Below are positions 36,520-48,000 of a stretch of DNA of 64,000 nt, piece after piece. The DNA is from Gonatopus flavifemur (taxonomy: Eukaryota; Arthropoda; Insecta; Hymenoptera; Dryinidae), in assembly GCA_018340375.1 (NCBI GenBank), contig JAFFJZ010000003.1:19344001-19408000 (forward strand), given 5' to 3'. A program made the position numbers and the translations under genes. Positions within the stretch are counted from its first letter, which is position 1. Each line of letters begins with the position of its first letter. Below the pieces are notes generated by a model. It had not been told where the DNA came from. It saw nothing but the letters and a program-made list of their open reading frames with translations, and ran no database searches.

Positions 36520-36833
36520 CCCAGATAGCGCAAGAGTTCTAAAAGAGCACACGATTAATCAGTGTTGCCAGAAGGTTACGTTCTACGTAACTTTCGACCC
36601 TCTCATGTAACATGGATGTCACATATCTTCAAACGGTAACGTTTAAAACGTCGAACTTTAACGCAAGAATGCAAGGCTGAATATTGCCGCAAAAAATCAT
36701 GTAACTTTTGAACTGGAAATGTAACTTTTTTCTAATCTACGTGTAATATTTGATCAAGATGCTCTGGCAACGCTGCGATTAAAAGATTTTATTCATAACG
36801 AACTCTTTTAGAGAACTCTTGTGATGTCTACCC
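36520..36833. mobile_element. Inverted-repeat element carrying a nested hAT-type MITE
   Basis: CCCAGATAGCGCAAGAGTTC at the left (36520) is mirrored by GAACTCTTGTGATGTCTACC at the right, and TAAAAGAGC / AACTCTTTTA extend the pair. Removing the insertion at 36560-36775 leaves about 90 bp. The sequence resumes similar GAGAGTTCTAAAA text at 36940, suggesting neighbouring copies. Confidence 0.6.
36560..36775. mobile_element. 216-bp hAT-type MITE with 8-bp target duplication
   Basis: It starts CAGTGTTGCCAGA and ends CTCTGGCAACGCTG (an inverted repeat with one mismatch and C-A-G/C-T-G tips). It is flanked by CGATTAAT (36552-36559) and CGATTAAA (36776-36783), matching at 7 of 8 positions. Tips and duplication length fit the hAT superfamily. 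Confidence 0.8.
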
Positions 36834-36836
36834 AAA

Positions 36837-36933
36837 TACCCATATAGCACAAATGTCTCAGTAATATCTCCAGAATATTCTGACAATATTACAATGTCTC
36901 CAGAATATTCTGGACATTTGTGCTATGTGGGTA
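36837..36933. mobile_element. 97-bp hairpin element with TACCCAYATAGCACAAATG ends
   Basis: 21-bp ends with one mismatch; both outermost dinucleotides are TA, compatible with a TA duplication. The interior has two CTCCAGAATATTCTG blocks. Confidence 0.8.
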
Positions 36934-37190
36934 GTACGAGAGTTCTAAAACAGCTCCTAATGAATGCAATGTATTCATATAGAACTCTTTTAGAACTTTT
37001 AGAAGATTTAGAAATGCCGGTCAGATCAGAGCGATTTCGAACGATGTTTGTTTTTGGAAATCCAGTCAGAAACTGTGAAACTTCCTATCCGATTTTGTTT
37101 AGAGTTGCCAAATTGGGACATCCTGTCCAAACCTAGTGGGAAAGATTTTCTCATATTTTGACTGAATATTTGAATTATCGATTCCAATCA

Positions 37191-37260
37191 CCCAGATAGC
37201 ACAACGTGCCACTGGAACGGGAGAGGAAGGTGTCCCAGAGACACATTGGGCTGTTGGGGG
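37191..37260. mobile_element. Short hairpin element related to 15601-15710
   Basis: Begins CCCAGATAGCACAACGTGCC and ends CACATTGGGCTGTTGGGGG. Shares both ends with 15601-15710 but lacks about 40 bp of the interior. Confidence 0.6.
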
Positions 37261-37704
37261 CAGCACTGTCCCAAATTTTGCTATCAGTTTTTGACAGGAT
37301 GTTCCAATTTGGCAATTTCGTACAAAATCGGGTAGAAATTTTTCCAGTTTCTGACCGGATATCCAGAGACATAAAACGTTCGGAACGTCACAACCATTCT
37401 TAGTCCAGCATGGATTTTCAGTAGGGAAATTTCGAACTCGATTGGTGGGACTGGCTCTAAATTTATATCGGACTTCGACAACCACAAGGTATCAATTAAA
37501 TCGATATCAATATAATATCGATAAATTTTGCCCATCGCTGATATGCTCTCGTAAACGAGAAGATTGGTAAATTCTAGGTGTTTTTATCTGTGAAAATAAA
37601 TATACCATTTTTTACACATATAAAATAATTCAAATTTTCATACAAAATTCTTTATGAACTCTATAAAAGACCATCAAGTTGTGGCGAACAGTTCCGCATC
37701 CATG

Positions 37705-37935
37705 CCCAGGTTAAAAAAATCCATAGAATCTGATGAAATGAAATTCTATGGGATTTGGTCAAAACATTATGCAAGATCCAATCGGATTTGGCAAGATTCA
37801 ATGAGAATCACATTGAAAAAAATACACTTGTCTGATTAAATCTTATTCAAAGTGGTTGAATAGGATTTGGTCGGAACATTGTGCAAGATTCAACGAGATT
37901 TGGCGAGAATCAATAAGTTTGTCTATAACCAGGGT
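37705..37935. repeat. Dispersed 230-bp repeat, copy 2 of 15357-15590
   Basis: Same ordered blocks as the first copy, same orientation, 22 kb away and outside the WD40 gene. Confidence 0.75.
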
Positions 37936-38012
37936 GGGTAAACTTTGCTACCACCATTTTTTAGGAGAAAATTCCCCGATTACTTTGTACAACTAACCAT
38001 CAATAACTGTCA

Positions 38013-38139
38013 CCCGAGCGGAAAAATTTTCCAAATTATATATAATTTATATACAATTCTATACAGTTAATATGTAATTTGTGTATACTTATAATTTTAT
38101 ATAAATTATACATAACTAAAAAAATTTTCCCATTCAGGG
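38013..38139. mobile_element. 127-bp element with GAAAAATTTTCC / TATATAATT hairpin
   Basis: CCCGAGCGGAAAAATTTTCC at the left pairs with AAAAATTTTCCCATTCAGGG at the right; the centre is TATATAATTTATATA-rich. Related ends occur at 29640-29720, 54390-54415 and 58635-58680. Confidence 0.55.
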
Positions 38140-39394
38140 AATGGCTTTTCAAAACCTCAGCAATCTATTCTAGGAGCGTGCATAGAATATAATCAATTAT
38201 AACAAGTTTCTAGGTTATTTCCTCCAGCACGATAATTTAAAACGAGTTGATAATGAATACATTTGAAATTACAAGAATTTATAAAAGAAATTCTTTGAAA
38301 CTATATCAACGACTATTGCGGTGTCTGAGTAGTTATCACGTTTTGTCTCAATGTAGCGATGATCCCTAGTGAAAATGGGAACGTAAGAAGGGTATGAAGC
38401 GACGCAGAAGAGTACACGAAACAGTATCTAAGCGCGAAAGAAGCGAAAATTGAAACATTTCACGCTTCATTTGTTCCAATATTCGCTTCCGGAGCGTAGA
38501 CATTTTCACCAAGGATTTAATTACTGAATTTTTCGAATTTATCATACTGAACTGTTTTGCATCATGTAACATTTTCAAAACATTTGGTATAAATGAATCT
38601 GAAATACATCATCGTATTCATTTACATAACGCGACCTTTATGTTTATTCATCTACACGAGACTACATCTGATGTAAGAACATACTTCCAAAATTTTTCAA
38701 ATAAAACTCGGCAAATATAATATTGATAATTATGGAATTGTTTGCTGAAATATTACCCCGGTATCGGCCAATTGAGACATCCAAGTTTATTCCACGTTGA
38801 GCTAATGAATAACTTCTAACGATGACTGTTTAATTTTTTTTTATTTTCTAATAAACTGACGTAATATGTTCGGTGGATTGATTTGTGAGGAACAGATGTT
38901 TGGTTTTGAATACATTTGAAATTATTAAATACGATTGATTATGAATACTGCTAGTTCGGTTGCTAGATGCAGGATTGTGATTAGATGGTTTGGATCTTTT
39001 CATAAGGAATAAAAGATCTTTTGATAAAAGTGGACTATGGAAAGCTGTGTTAATAAGTATTCGCAAAGAATATAATACTATTTTCTCGACCTTCTCCGTC
39101 TAATTGAATCGTACGTTACACGGTTATTCTGTTGTTATTTTCATTATTGTCCAAGTATAAGAAATTTGATTTGAAAAGAAAAAAGATTTAGTTATACTCA
39201 GAAAAGAAATGCTGAAGCCAAACTCTCACGGACTCGAGCCAAACCTGGTGTTTTCTCAGTGTATAGTTATTGGCATGTGGTAATAATTAAGAATTTTAAT
39301 TATTTGTCAGTCAATTTGGTTACTATTATCATCATATCCCTCCCATACAGGACATTCGCCGACCCAGATAGAAGAATGTCTCAATAATGCCCAA

Positions 39395-39660
39395 GTACCC
39401 AGGCTCGTAATGCCAAGACTGACAATTGCACCATGATCGGCGTTAAGCTTGGTATGCCAAGTCTGGTTAGCCTAGCCTTGGCCGATGCATGGCGGGGCAT
39501 AGCTGACCTGGCTTCATAATATTGTTGGTTATTAGGCTACACTCGGTGATAACTGGTGTAATGTTGGTTGGTGCCAATATTAGCCACCAAGCTAGGCCCG
39601 GTGTTGACTAGCATTGACTCAAGCTTGGCACCAAGCACGGTACGTTTGTCAAAGCATTCG
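39395..39660. repeat. Repeat with GCTTGGYRCCAAGC motifs, related to 60577-61145
   Basis: CAGGCTCGTAATGCCAAGAC-TGACAATTGCACCAT begins both copies. The rest consists of degenerate CTAGCCTTGGCC, AAGCTTGGCACCAAGC and ACATTGTTGG blocks. Confidence 0.65.
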
Positions 39661-39877
39661 TGGGTAACACAAGAACTTCTCAAAGATCCTATGATGATAC
39701 AGTGAATGTGAAAAGAATGTGCAAATGAGACTGTTATGGATAAATTTGTCAGGATATTCTATGCAGGGGCATAGCATATAATTATTCGAAACAGTCTCAT
39801 TTGGAGGTTCTAAGCGTATTCGTGGGATTTTCCAAACACGTTCTTAGCATTCTTAACCTCTTGTGTTGCTTGGGTGC
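39658..39877. mobile_element. 220-bp hairpin element
   Basis: GGGTAACACAAGAACTTCTC at the left, GACTGTTATGGATAA mid-left; mirrored by AACAGTCTCATTTGG and CCTCTTGTGTTGCTTGGG at the right. One arm is repeated at 15162-15265. Confidence 0.6.
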
Positions 39878-40089
39878 CATCATAATGGTGACATGCACGT
39901 CAAGAAATGTTCGCATTATGGTACCAAGGTGTTTCCGCATAAAGCATTGTTATTGGTAGAAAAACGAAGCGATGGCATCATAATGAAGACATAATATTTA
40001 CATTTTATGCATTATTGCAAGCTGAGCAAAATTTATGACAGTATCTTTACGTCACATTATGTTACAAAATATTTAGAGCATATTTTTCT

Positions 40090-40275
40090 ATCTTGGCGAT
40101 GAAGTTACGTAGCGTCTCCGTAGAATCAAAGGAGGAGAAAGAGAGCGGTGAATCTAACGTGGTACAACGGAGAAGAGGCGACGGAGAAATGTCCGGGCCG
40201 TTTTTTCGGATGGACATTCCTCCAGCGGCTCTTCCTCTTTTTCTCCCTGAATTCCACGGAGAGATGACGGAGGTG
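40090..40275. repeat. Hairpin repeat related to 6813-6927
   Basis: TCTCCGTAGAATCAAAGGAG-GAGAAAGAGAG and a mirror CTCTTTTTCTCCCTGAATTC-CACGGAGA. An open frame of 74 codons across it is repeat sequence. Confidence 0.5.
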
Positions 40276-41259
40276 TCCTTTCACTACTCTTTCAAGAATA
40301 TTTTTCTGTTTCTATGAAACGTTTCAATCCTTTGATACATAATAATAGACATGTGAACCTATGAAAATTTTTTTTCCAATTTCCAAAAACTCCAGAGGAG
40401 ATAAGACGGTCCTCTTGATCTGGCGACCATGATTTTAAAAAATCCACTGCATCGACTGGGCTCAAATTTCAGGAGGATGTTTGAATGACATGATCATAAT
40501 AACATTCAATAACATTTTCAAACGATTGAAGTTGCAAAAATGAAAATTGTCTGAAAATTAAAGACTCCGCCATCGTTTATTTTTTACTTTTTTCCGACAA
40601 TCGTAATTTCGGCTACAGCTATTTTTGCTTTCAAACCTTCCATGCTCCGTGAATCAGGGCTTTGCACGAGACTCGCGTCAAAGGAAGATAAAATAGTTAC
40701 CAATAATTGTTCCAATCTCTTGACATATCAAGATGATCAAGATAATTTGAGAGTACAAATGGAATCAACGGAATGGGGTGGAACCTTGATCATTCAAACA
40801 AAATTAGCTACGAGACCTGCACTGAGACCCGATACCGAGACTAGTTCCGAGACTGAGGGAATATCTTCGTTATTCTCTGCGATGAAATCGGAATTCCATG
40901 TGATTTTGTTACATCTTAGGTAGAAGCTTGATTCCGTTCAAAATTTCTATATCTTAAATTCTTAGAACAGTAAATATAGATCATTTTTCAATTTAAGACC
41001 AGAGTCTCGTGTGAAGCCCCGCCGAATCTCTTTAGACTGTCATATCCCCGCCGGAGTTCTTTAAAATTACAAAAAATTTCTTCACATGATTCAACATTTA
41101 CACTATAATGTATAAAAAGATTGAAACATTAAAGTACATTCTTGAAAAACCTGTCAAAAATGTAGGATTATTCCTTTGATGGAGAAAATACAAGTAGATG
41201 TTTGACCTTTGTGTTTGAGAATTTATTACAATTCATTGGTTGAAGATAAAATAATGAAA

Positions 41260-41770
41260 TTAATCATACCTCAAAATATACGTTCGAAATTATCTTTACA
41301 ATTTTTTTGAGACAAAAATATTTCAAAATGGTGGAGCTACGAGCTGGTACCTCGTTTTTGCGCCGTGCAGCCAACACGTCTCAATTTTTATAAAAAATCA
41401 AAATTCTATCGTTGAAGTATATCAAAGCTCACAACTTGACAGAGAGAAAAACAAACAATAAAATTCACTTACATCGCTTTTTTCAATTTTTAGATTAAAA
41501 ACAAAAATGTGTTTTTTCCAAAACGCTCATGAATTTTCAATTTTCCATTCTCATTTGTTTTGGACTCCGTCAATTTGTGCGTTTTCACATATTCTAACGA
41601 TAGAATTTTGGTTTTGAGATTTTAGAAAAAAATTGAGGCCTGTGTGCTGCACGGCGCAAAAACGAGGGACCAACTTCCAGCAGCTGCAGCTCCGCCATTT
41701 CGAAATATTTTTGTCTCAACAAAATCACAAAGATAGTTAGAAACGTATAGATCTCAAGATGTGCGTTTTT
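41260..41770. mobile_element. 510-bp foldback element
   Basis: Arms of about 170 bp share GAGACAAAAATATTTCRAAATGG, CGTTTTTGCGCCGTGCAG and TCTATCGTTGAA/TAACGATAGAATTTTG segments as reverse complements. The centre is near 41510. There is a C-run at 41837-41845 just outside. Confidence 0.75.
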
Positions 41771-42087
41771 TTATTAATGGATCCTCGGCCAATTTTTCGT
41801 AATAAATTCTGAAAAAACGGTACGTTTATATGTGTCCCCCCCCCTCCCCTCTTGAGGAGGGCACTTCACTTGAAAAGACAAAATTTCACGAATTTTTTGA
41901 AGGTAAAAATAATGTTGACACGTTTGAGAAACTTTTTGAGAAATCTGATAAAAATTCTACTTGACTGTTTCACAGTTTCAAACATTTTTACAGCTTTTCG
42001 AAATTTTTTACTCATTCATAACGTACTAAAAATCACTTTTTTTTGCATTCGTAAAGAAATTTCATAGGAATGCAAATGATTAGAATT

Positions 42088-42196
42088 CCCAAACAGCACA
42101 GCGATCTCGGATGTATTCTTGAAGAATTCTTTATGAATTCTCATGGTTCCTAAAGAATTCCTCATTAACTCATCCTGAACTGTTGTGCTGTCTGGG
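42088..42196. mobile_element. 109-bp hairpin element with CCCARACAGCACA ends
   Basis: CCCAAACAGCACAGC and TGTTGTGCTGTCTGGG are inverted; the interior has repeated GAATTC-AAGAATTC blocks. Confidence 0.7.
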
Positions 42197-42847
42197 TTCT
42201 CACGTTAAGATGTAACATTGGTTCCGAATATGCGTTGAACGAATCAATCAATAAAATTTGTCTCACGAATATTTAAAAGATCTCAATTTGAAAACAACGT
42301 GCCTGTTTTTTGCTATGGAAGGTTGAAAATCAACATTATGGTCGCTTGTTCAAGTGTTTCAACTCCACGGTAGAAGATATTTACCATAGATAATGTTCCT
42401 TGCCATGTGATTTAGTAAGAAAAAAAAATGCGCGTGTTTTATTCAAATTTTGATCACATGGAATATGAAACGATTCGAATTAGGTTCGAGTAAACATTCG
42501 ATTCCAGTAGGAGTTGAAAAATCAGCTAATTATTTACATTCATACTCTATCTATTGTGTTGAATTGGTCTTTGACTAGACTATCTTTGTTCCTTCGTTAA
42601 AACCCGTATGAATTATATATTTTAAATTATGCGGTCACATCTTCTCATCGTTTCTACGCTATTCCAAACGCATTATGCTCAATCCATTGGCTTCATTCGC
42701 ACGAATTCCTTTTCCACTTCCAATTTTTCTTCTTCTGAATTGCACTTGATTGTATTGTGTCGAGCTTCATTTATCTACAATACGTGAAACGCTCGGTCGT
42801 TTCTTTTCAGACTTTGTTTTTCCATATCATTAAATGACTTGGGAGTT

Positions 42848-42902
42848 CCCATCCAGCACATAATATTACAGCAATATTTCGGCGATAATTGTGCCGAGTG
42901 GG
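42848..42902. mobile_element. 55-bp minimal hairpin with CCCATCCAGCACA end
   Basis: CCCATCCAGCACATAAT against ATAATTGTGCCGAGTGGG, with an inner AATATTACAGCAATATT palindrome. Confidence 0.5.
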
Positions 42903-43464
42903 TTGGTTTATTATACGTGAAGATATTTATTCATACTTTTACGAATCCAAAGATTTTTCCGTGTATTTTTTAAAATTTAGATTAATTAACACGATAGTTA
43001 AAACTGTTCCGAGAAGGTTTTCTTGCAATTTTTCTGTTATAATTTAATGACAAAAATTTGCTCATTCTAGTTATTATCATTTTCTTGGGCAGGTCTTGTT
43101 TCATCCTAAAGGTTTCTAGTCGAGGTCTTTCATTTTCAACTTATTAAGATATAAACTTGAAATTACATGTTCGCCAGAAACGAGTGTGCACGATTCAAAG
43201 ACCTCACATCCCACGAAATAGAAAATTCAAGAGGAGATTTATCGAAAAATGTGTACAATGAACGTCCCTGAAGGTTTCCCCGTTGCAAAAATCCAGGTAG
43301 GAATGTAGGTGCCTATCCGAAATCTCCATACCCTGTTACAAATAATCTATAACAATGCAACAATCGATTTGATTTTTCCCTCATCGGAATATCATTGTTT
43401 ATAATCTTATTCCTTTTATTCATGATTCACGTCGCCACTCTCTAAATCTGAAAGAGTAAAAAAT

Positions 43465-43760
43465 CATGTGTTTCACTCCACTAAGTCTCAGAAGTGAGCC
43501 AGTCCGCTTTGAGTGGAATTTTCACTCGTTTACTCCTTTAGAGTGAAAAATTGACTCTAGAATTTGAGTGGCTGTTAGTTTTTAACCTCAAACCTTAGAA
43601 TATCACTCTAAAGGAGTGGAAATTTCACTCAAAATTTCGACAGGCTCACTTTTGGCTGGCTGAAGAGTGAAATCTCACTCCAAAAATTTCAGAGACCACG
43701 TCATATCATTCTCCTCGAAAGGCTGAAAACTTTCACTTCATAAAAGTGGCAATTCATTTT
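43465..43760. repeat. Cluster of GAGTGAAAATTTCACTC-type palindromes
   Basis: At least eight imperfect units, many forming small palindromes, flanked by GTTTTTAACCTCAAACC-type spacer. The same motif fills the loop of the foldback at 28912-29632. Confidence 0.6.
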
Positions 43761-44644
43761 GGTTCTCGCAGCGAAAGACTCATTCACGACGAAAAGATAG
43801 TTCATATTTATTTCCGTAGTAGAGAATCTCACTATTAAAATTTGAAATATTCTTACGGCTTTGGAATCACAGTATCTGGAACTCTATGGAAATTGTTAAT
43901 GATTATTAATCAAAAATTTATATCGTTCGCGCAAGCATTTGAATGCCTTATCAAATCAAATATATGATTTTGATAATCGATATTGTACGAATACTGTAAC
44001 AACATCAAAGATAATGTGACAGCAATAAGGTTCCTCCACAGATGGGGAATTTTTCACCGTAATTAGGTGGCCTTTTCCTCTATTTGTAGAGGATTCAACA
44101 CCCAAAGAACAAAATAAGTGGTGGAAAAATACCTCATTTTTGATGGGAAAATAATTTCTCCACGACAAGGGAATAAAATCCACCAACATTGCGAAGAGAA
44201 ACTCCGCACATTTTTCACAGTGAGGTACAATAACTGATATAATTTTTTAATAGACTTTTGAATCCGCTGATTCGACACATATATAATTTCAAGAAAAATC
44301 CCCCATATGCTCGTAACGTTGACAATGAATTAATTCGTGTATCGAGAAGAATTCATAATCGTGTCAAGGTGAATCAATAGTACAGGGAATACGATGATTC
44401 ATAATAACAAATCGTCCTCCGTATAGAGATAACCAGTCGTAAACCAAATTTGAAGTTCATGCATAAATATCTCTATAATTTTCAAATGACAGCGTCACGG
44501 CTGTTATTCGACAACAATTTTATGCGCCATGCTCCTGTTTTATCTCTTTTCACACGCGTATCAGTTTTTGGTTATAAGGTGTCGATAGATGTGTTGCCTG
44601 CAAGATAGATAGAGGTAGTTCAGTGCCGTCCGCGTGTTGTTCCT

Positions 44645-44682
44645 TATATAAGCCTTACATGGATAGTAGAGCGTTTCAGTCG
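44645..44682 (+). promoter_or_regulatory. nvd: Core promoter of neverland: TATA box and initiator
   Basis: TATATAAG at 44645-44652 is followed by the arthropod initiator TCAGTCG at 44676-44682, with its A at 44678. The T-to-A distance is 33 bp, right for a TATA/Inr pair. The first neverland ATG is 408 bp downstream, leaving a pyrimidine-rich 5' UTR with several short upstream ATGs. Confidence 0.6.
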
Positions 44683-45085
44683 TCCGAAAACCCCTTAATG
44701 CCAACGTGTTCCTCTTGCACCATCCTCCTTTATTGGCGTTTATCTCCGAGTCTACTTCTTTCTCCTACTATATACATTATCCTTATTTCACCGATACCCC
44801 GAATCATTAAAAATCCTCCCTCCTGCACCTCCCTCTTCTCATTCCTTCCACTATTCATGTATCCACGGTTGAGGTGGTTTTTTCGTTTTCCCTCATCGCC
44901 CTTACGGTCCCTTTAAAACTTGTTTTGTTTGGTCCTTCCTTTAAAGTGAAGTTCGAATCCTTTTCACTTGCATGTATTCCGCGAAAATATCTCATCTTCT
45001 CTCGTTGTCATCGTGAAGTTTCAGCATTCGTGTGTTGATAGTGTACAGTGCAAATCAATCATTAAGACGGTCATACGTACAAAAT

Positions 45086-48000
45086 ATGTATCTATGGTTA
45101 AGTGTCATCATCTTAATCCTGTTCATTGGTTATATCGCTTTCTTTTGGAGGATAACTTGGATAAAAGTAAGTTTTTCATGATTGAATATTCAAATATACA
45201 ATGATTCATTGGTTTCAAATATAGAGTGAAAAATTTTCATAAAAACACTCCAAAATTGGACAGAAGAGATTCTGAAAATCAAACCTGATATAATTCGATG
45301 TCCCATTGTACGATTTTGTTCTTAATGATAACGCAAGATTGGTACTTTATGCGAATGAGTCGCAATCATGTACAGCGAATAAAAAAAGTTTTCGCGTACA
45401 TTTCTCTTGGATTTTAATTGTTTAATTTAATTTCTCAAAGAATCCCTCAACAACCATTATGACGGTAAAAATGGATTCAACGTGAATTCGAAGTAAGTTT
45501 TCATAGAGTACTTGAACTTCTAAAGATCAACTCAGGACATTTTGCTTCCTTCGGTAAATGAAGGATCACAGGTGGAAAGTAGGTGAAAAACCTGTAAATA
45601 TACGGTGAATAGAGGATGAATCGACGTTGAGGAAATTGACAAATGTCCGAGTTTTTGAAAACTCACGTAACAAATTCAAGATGATATTTTGCGGACAAGT
45701 GGAATTTTGAAAATTCATGTACATGAATTTCGTGAAGAAATCATCAGGTCTCTCATTCTTCGACTTACTTTTCCACCTATCATTCACCAAAATCCAAAGT
45801 GGAGGACCAGTAGTGGTTGTCCTGTGCAGTGAATTCAAATTCTAAATTCTTCTGCTCATCCTGGTGAGAATCGAAATTCCAGGAAGCGGAATGAAACGTA
45901 GAAATGTTTCAATTCTCTCCTCGATGGCGTCAGGATGAGTGTTTGGTTACATTTTATTTTCACTAGAGCAAATATGAAATGAATCGTGGAATCAGTTCAC
46001 CTGTTGACACAGTAGTCAGTCTAAATTATGGTAAAATACATACACATCTTGTATATAATTTCCTATGCACCAGAATTCGTTGCAGTAGAATCGTAACTAG
46101 GCGATGGATAATTATGGATAGATGTTCAATCATTCGAAAGGAAAGAACAATAAAATCATGTTCGGTAATTCAACTTCACAATCTGAAATTGTTGATGGCA
46201 TCCCCAGTGGGAAATTTGTCAAAATTATAGATAAGATTTCCATCCAAAGAGCTCCCGTTATGCTAATCAATATGTATTCATTGTGAATATTTTGAATTCA
46301 AAATGAACAATTCAATTTTCAGAAAGGATTCATAATAATTCTGCGGGCATTCAATACGTTTTCATTTTGAATTCATTGAATTCATTATTGATCGCATAAA
46401 GGGAACTATTCGAGAGGTCTTTGGGAAGTCTTTACAAATTCAAATTCATCATTTATACAGAGTCACGTATGATTATATACATTTTATATATAATTTTTTG
46501 ATTTTCCTCAATTTTCGCCACTCGGTTGTCCGTCAAGCAGAATTTCATTGACAAAAAAATCCTTTCGAGATATCAGAGCGAATTGAAACAACATTTCATG
46601 AAACGGGAAATCATTCTAACCCTTTTTAATATTTTCTGGAACACGGTGTACGTATTTTATTCGATATGCACAATGAATATGGAAACGAAGCGAACGGATA
46701 AAAATTCAAATATAAAATCATCGGAAGATTAATTATGTAATTTTTATGTGATCAGGCACTTATTGAAGTTCGTAACAAAATTGCCAAGCACGGCATTCTT
46801 GAAATACAATGGGATACCAACTTACATGAAAATTTTGAAGGAAGTGAAAGAAGAAACGAAGAAACATAAAATGATCGTAATCGTTAATTGTTGAGAATAA
46901 ATATGTAGTTTTTTTACATGAGTTTGATTATGTACGAAATGATATGTTGAAAAAAATTGGTTTCATTCAATAGAGAAATACAAGAACTGTAACATTCGAT
47001 GCTAATTTGTTTCTATTTCGATCATATATCGTATAAATCAATGAAATATATCAATTAGGGAATAATGAGTATTTATTCAAGCGATTACACCGTCATACTA
47101 TTACATTCACTGTAAAATGTTTCGTGATGAATAAATTACCATTGATATTGAAAGATAATTCATGTCGCAATAATAGAAATTAATGATAAAATCACTTATC
47201 ATACATTCCGTTTTATAACCTATGTTCGTTTTCATTTGATATACTTATACATGTTTTGAAATGTTATTCGAGAACAATTCTTTTATTCGTACACCAAATT
47301 GTACTAAATGGTTCATTTGACGCAATACGTCGTGAAATGTATTATGACCTTACCTTCCGAAGACGGGTCACTCGACATCGGTGGGTTCAACGTTAATAAA
47401 AAATTCATCACCTTTTTCTGATAAGAATAACTGAGATGTTGTTTATTTTTATTTGGAAATCATAGCAAGGATTGATGAATTTCGTCACCAGAATTATAAA
47501 CGCAAAGAGTGAACTGATCGCACAGGAAATCAGGGAGGGCGCCGTTTCGAACCCATAAACTATGTGACGCTTTATGATTCTTGATTCATTTATTTGAGAT
47601 AATAAAGAATGCAAGGAAAGGATGATTCTTTGATGACAACTACGCGAATGATGATACTCTACTTCAGCACGAATTTATAAAAATATGAGAAAAATGGTGA
47701 TAAACCACGGAAAGTGGTTAGTTATTAGTTGAATTAGTTTCTGCAGAAACATTTCAGAAAATAATTCCAAAATTTTACAAAATTCTTAAATTTTTTTCTG
47801 AAATCTAACAATTTATCATCACATGTCACGAATATGTTATTAAAATTGAGGAAAAAATTCTCAACATTAGGAAAAAAATTCTTAACATTCAGAATTATAT
47901 TATTGAATTCAATATATATTCAAAATAATTCCATAATATTCTTACGAAGTTTCAGGTAGATTTGTCCAACAGTGTTCGTAAAGAACACTTCACGTACACG

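Noticed and set aside
37099..37485. 128-codon minus-strand open frame, with shifted partners nearby
   Set aside because: It covers the hairpin element at 37191-37260 and flanking GGTCAGAAACTG-type repeats; no conserved motif.
40642..40923. 93-codon plus-strand frame with acidic tail
   Set aside because: Composition is passable, but there are no splice partners and no family resemblance; it lies among repeats. Not enough to call a gene.
44623..44916. 97-codon frame starting near the neverland promoter
   Set aside because: It overlaps the TATA/initiator and the leader; pyrimidine-rich sequence gives a Ser/Pro/Leu-rich translation by chance.
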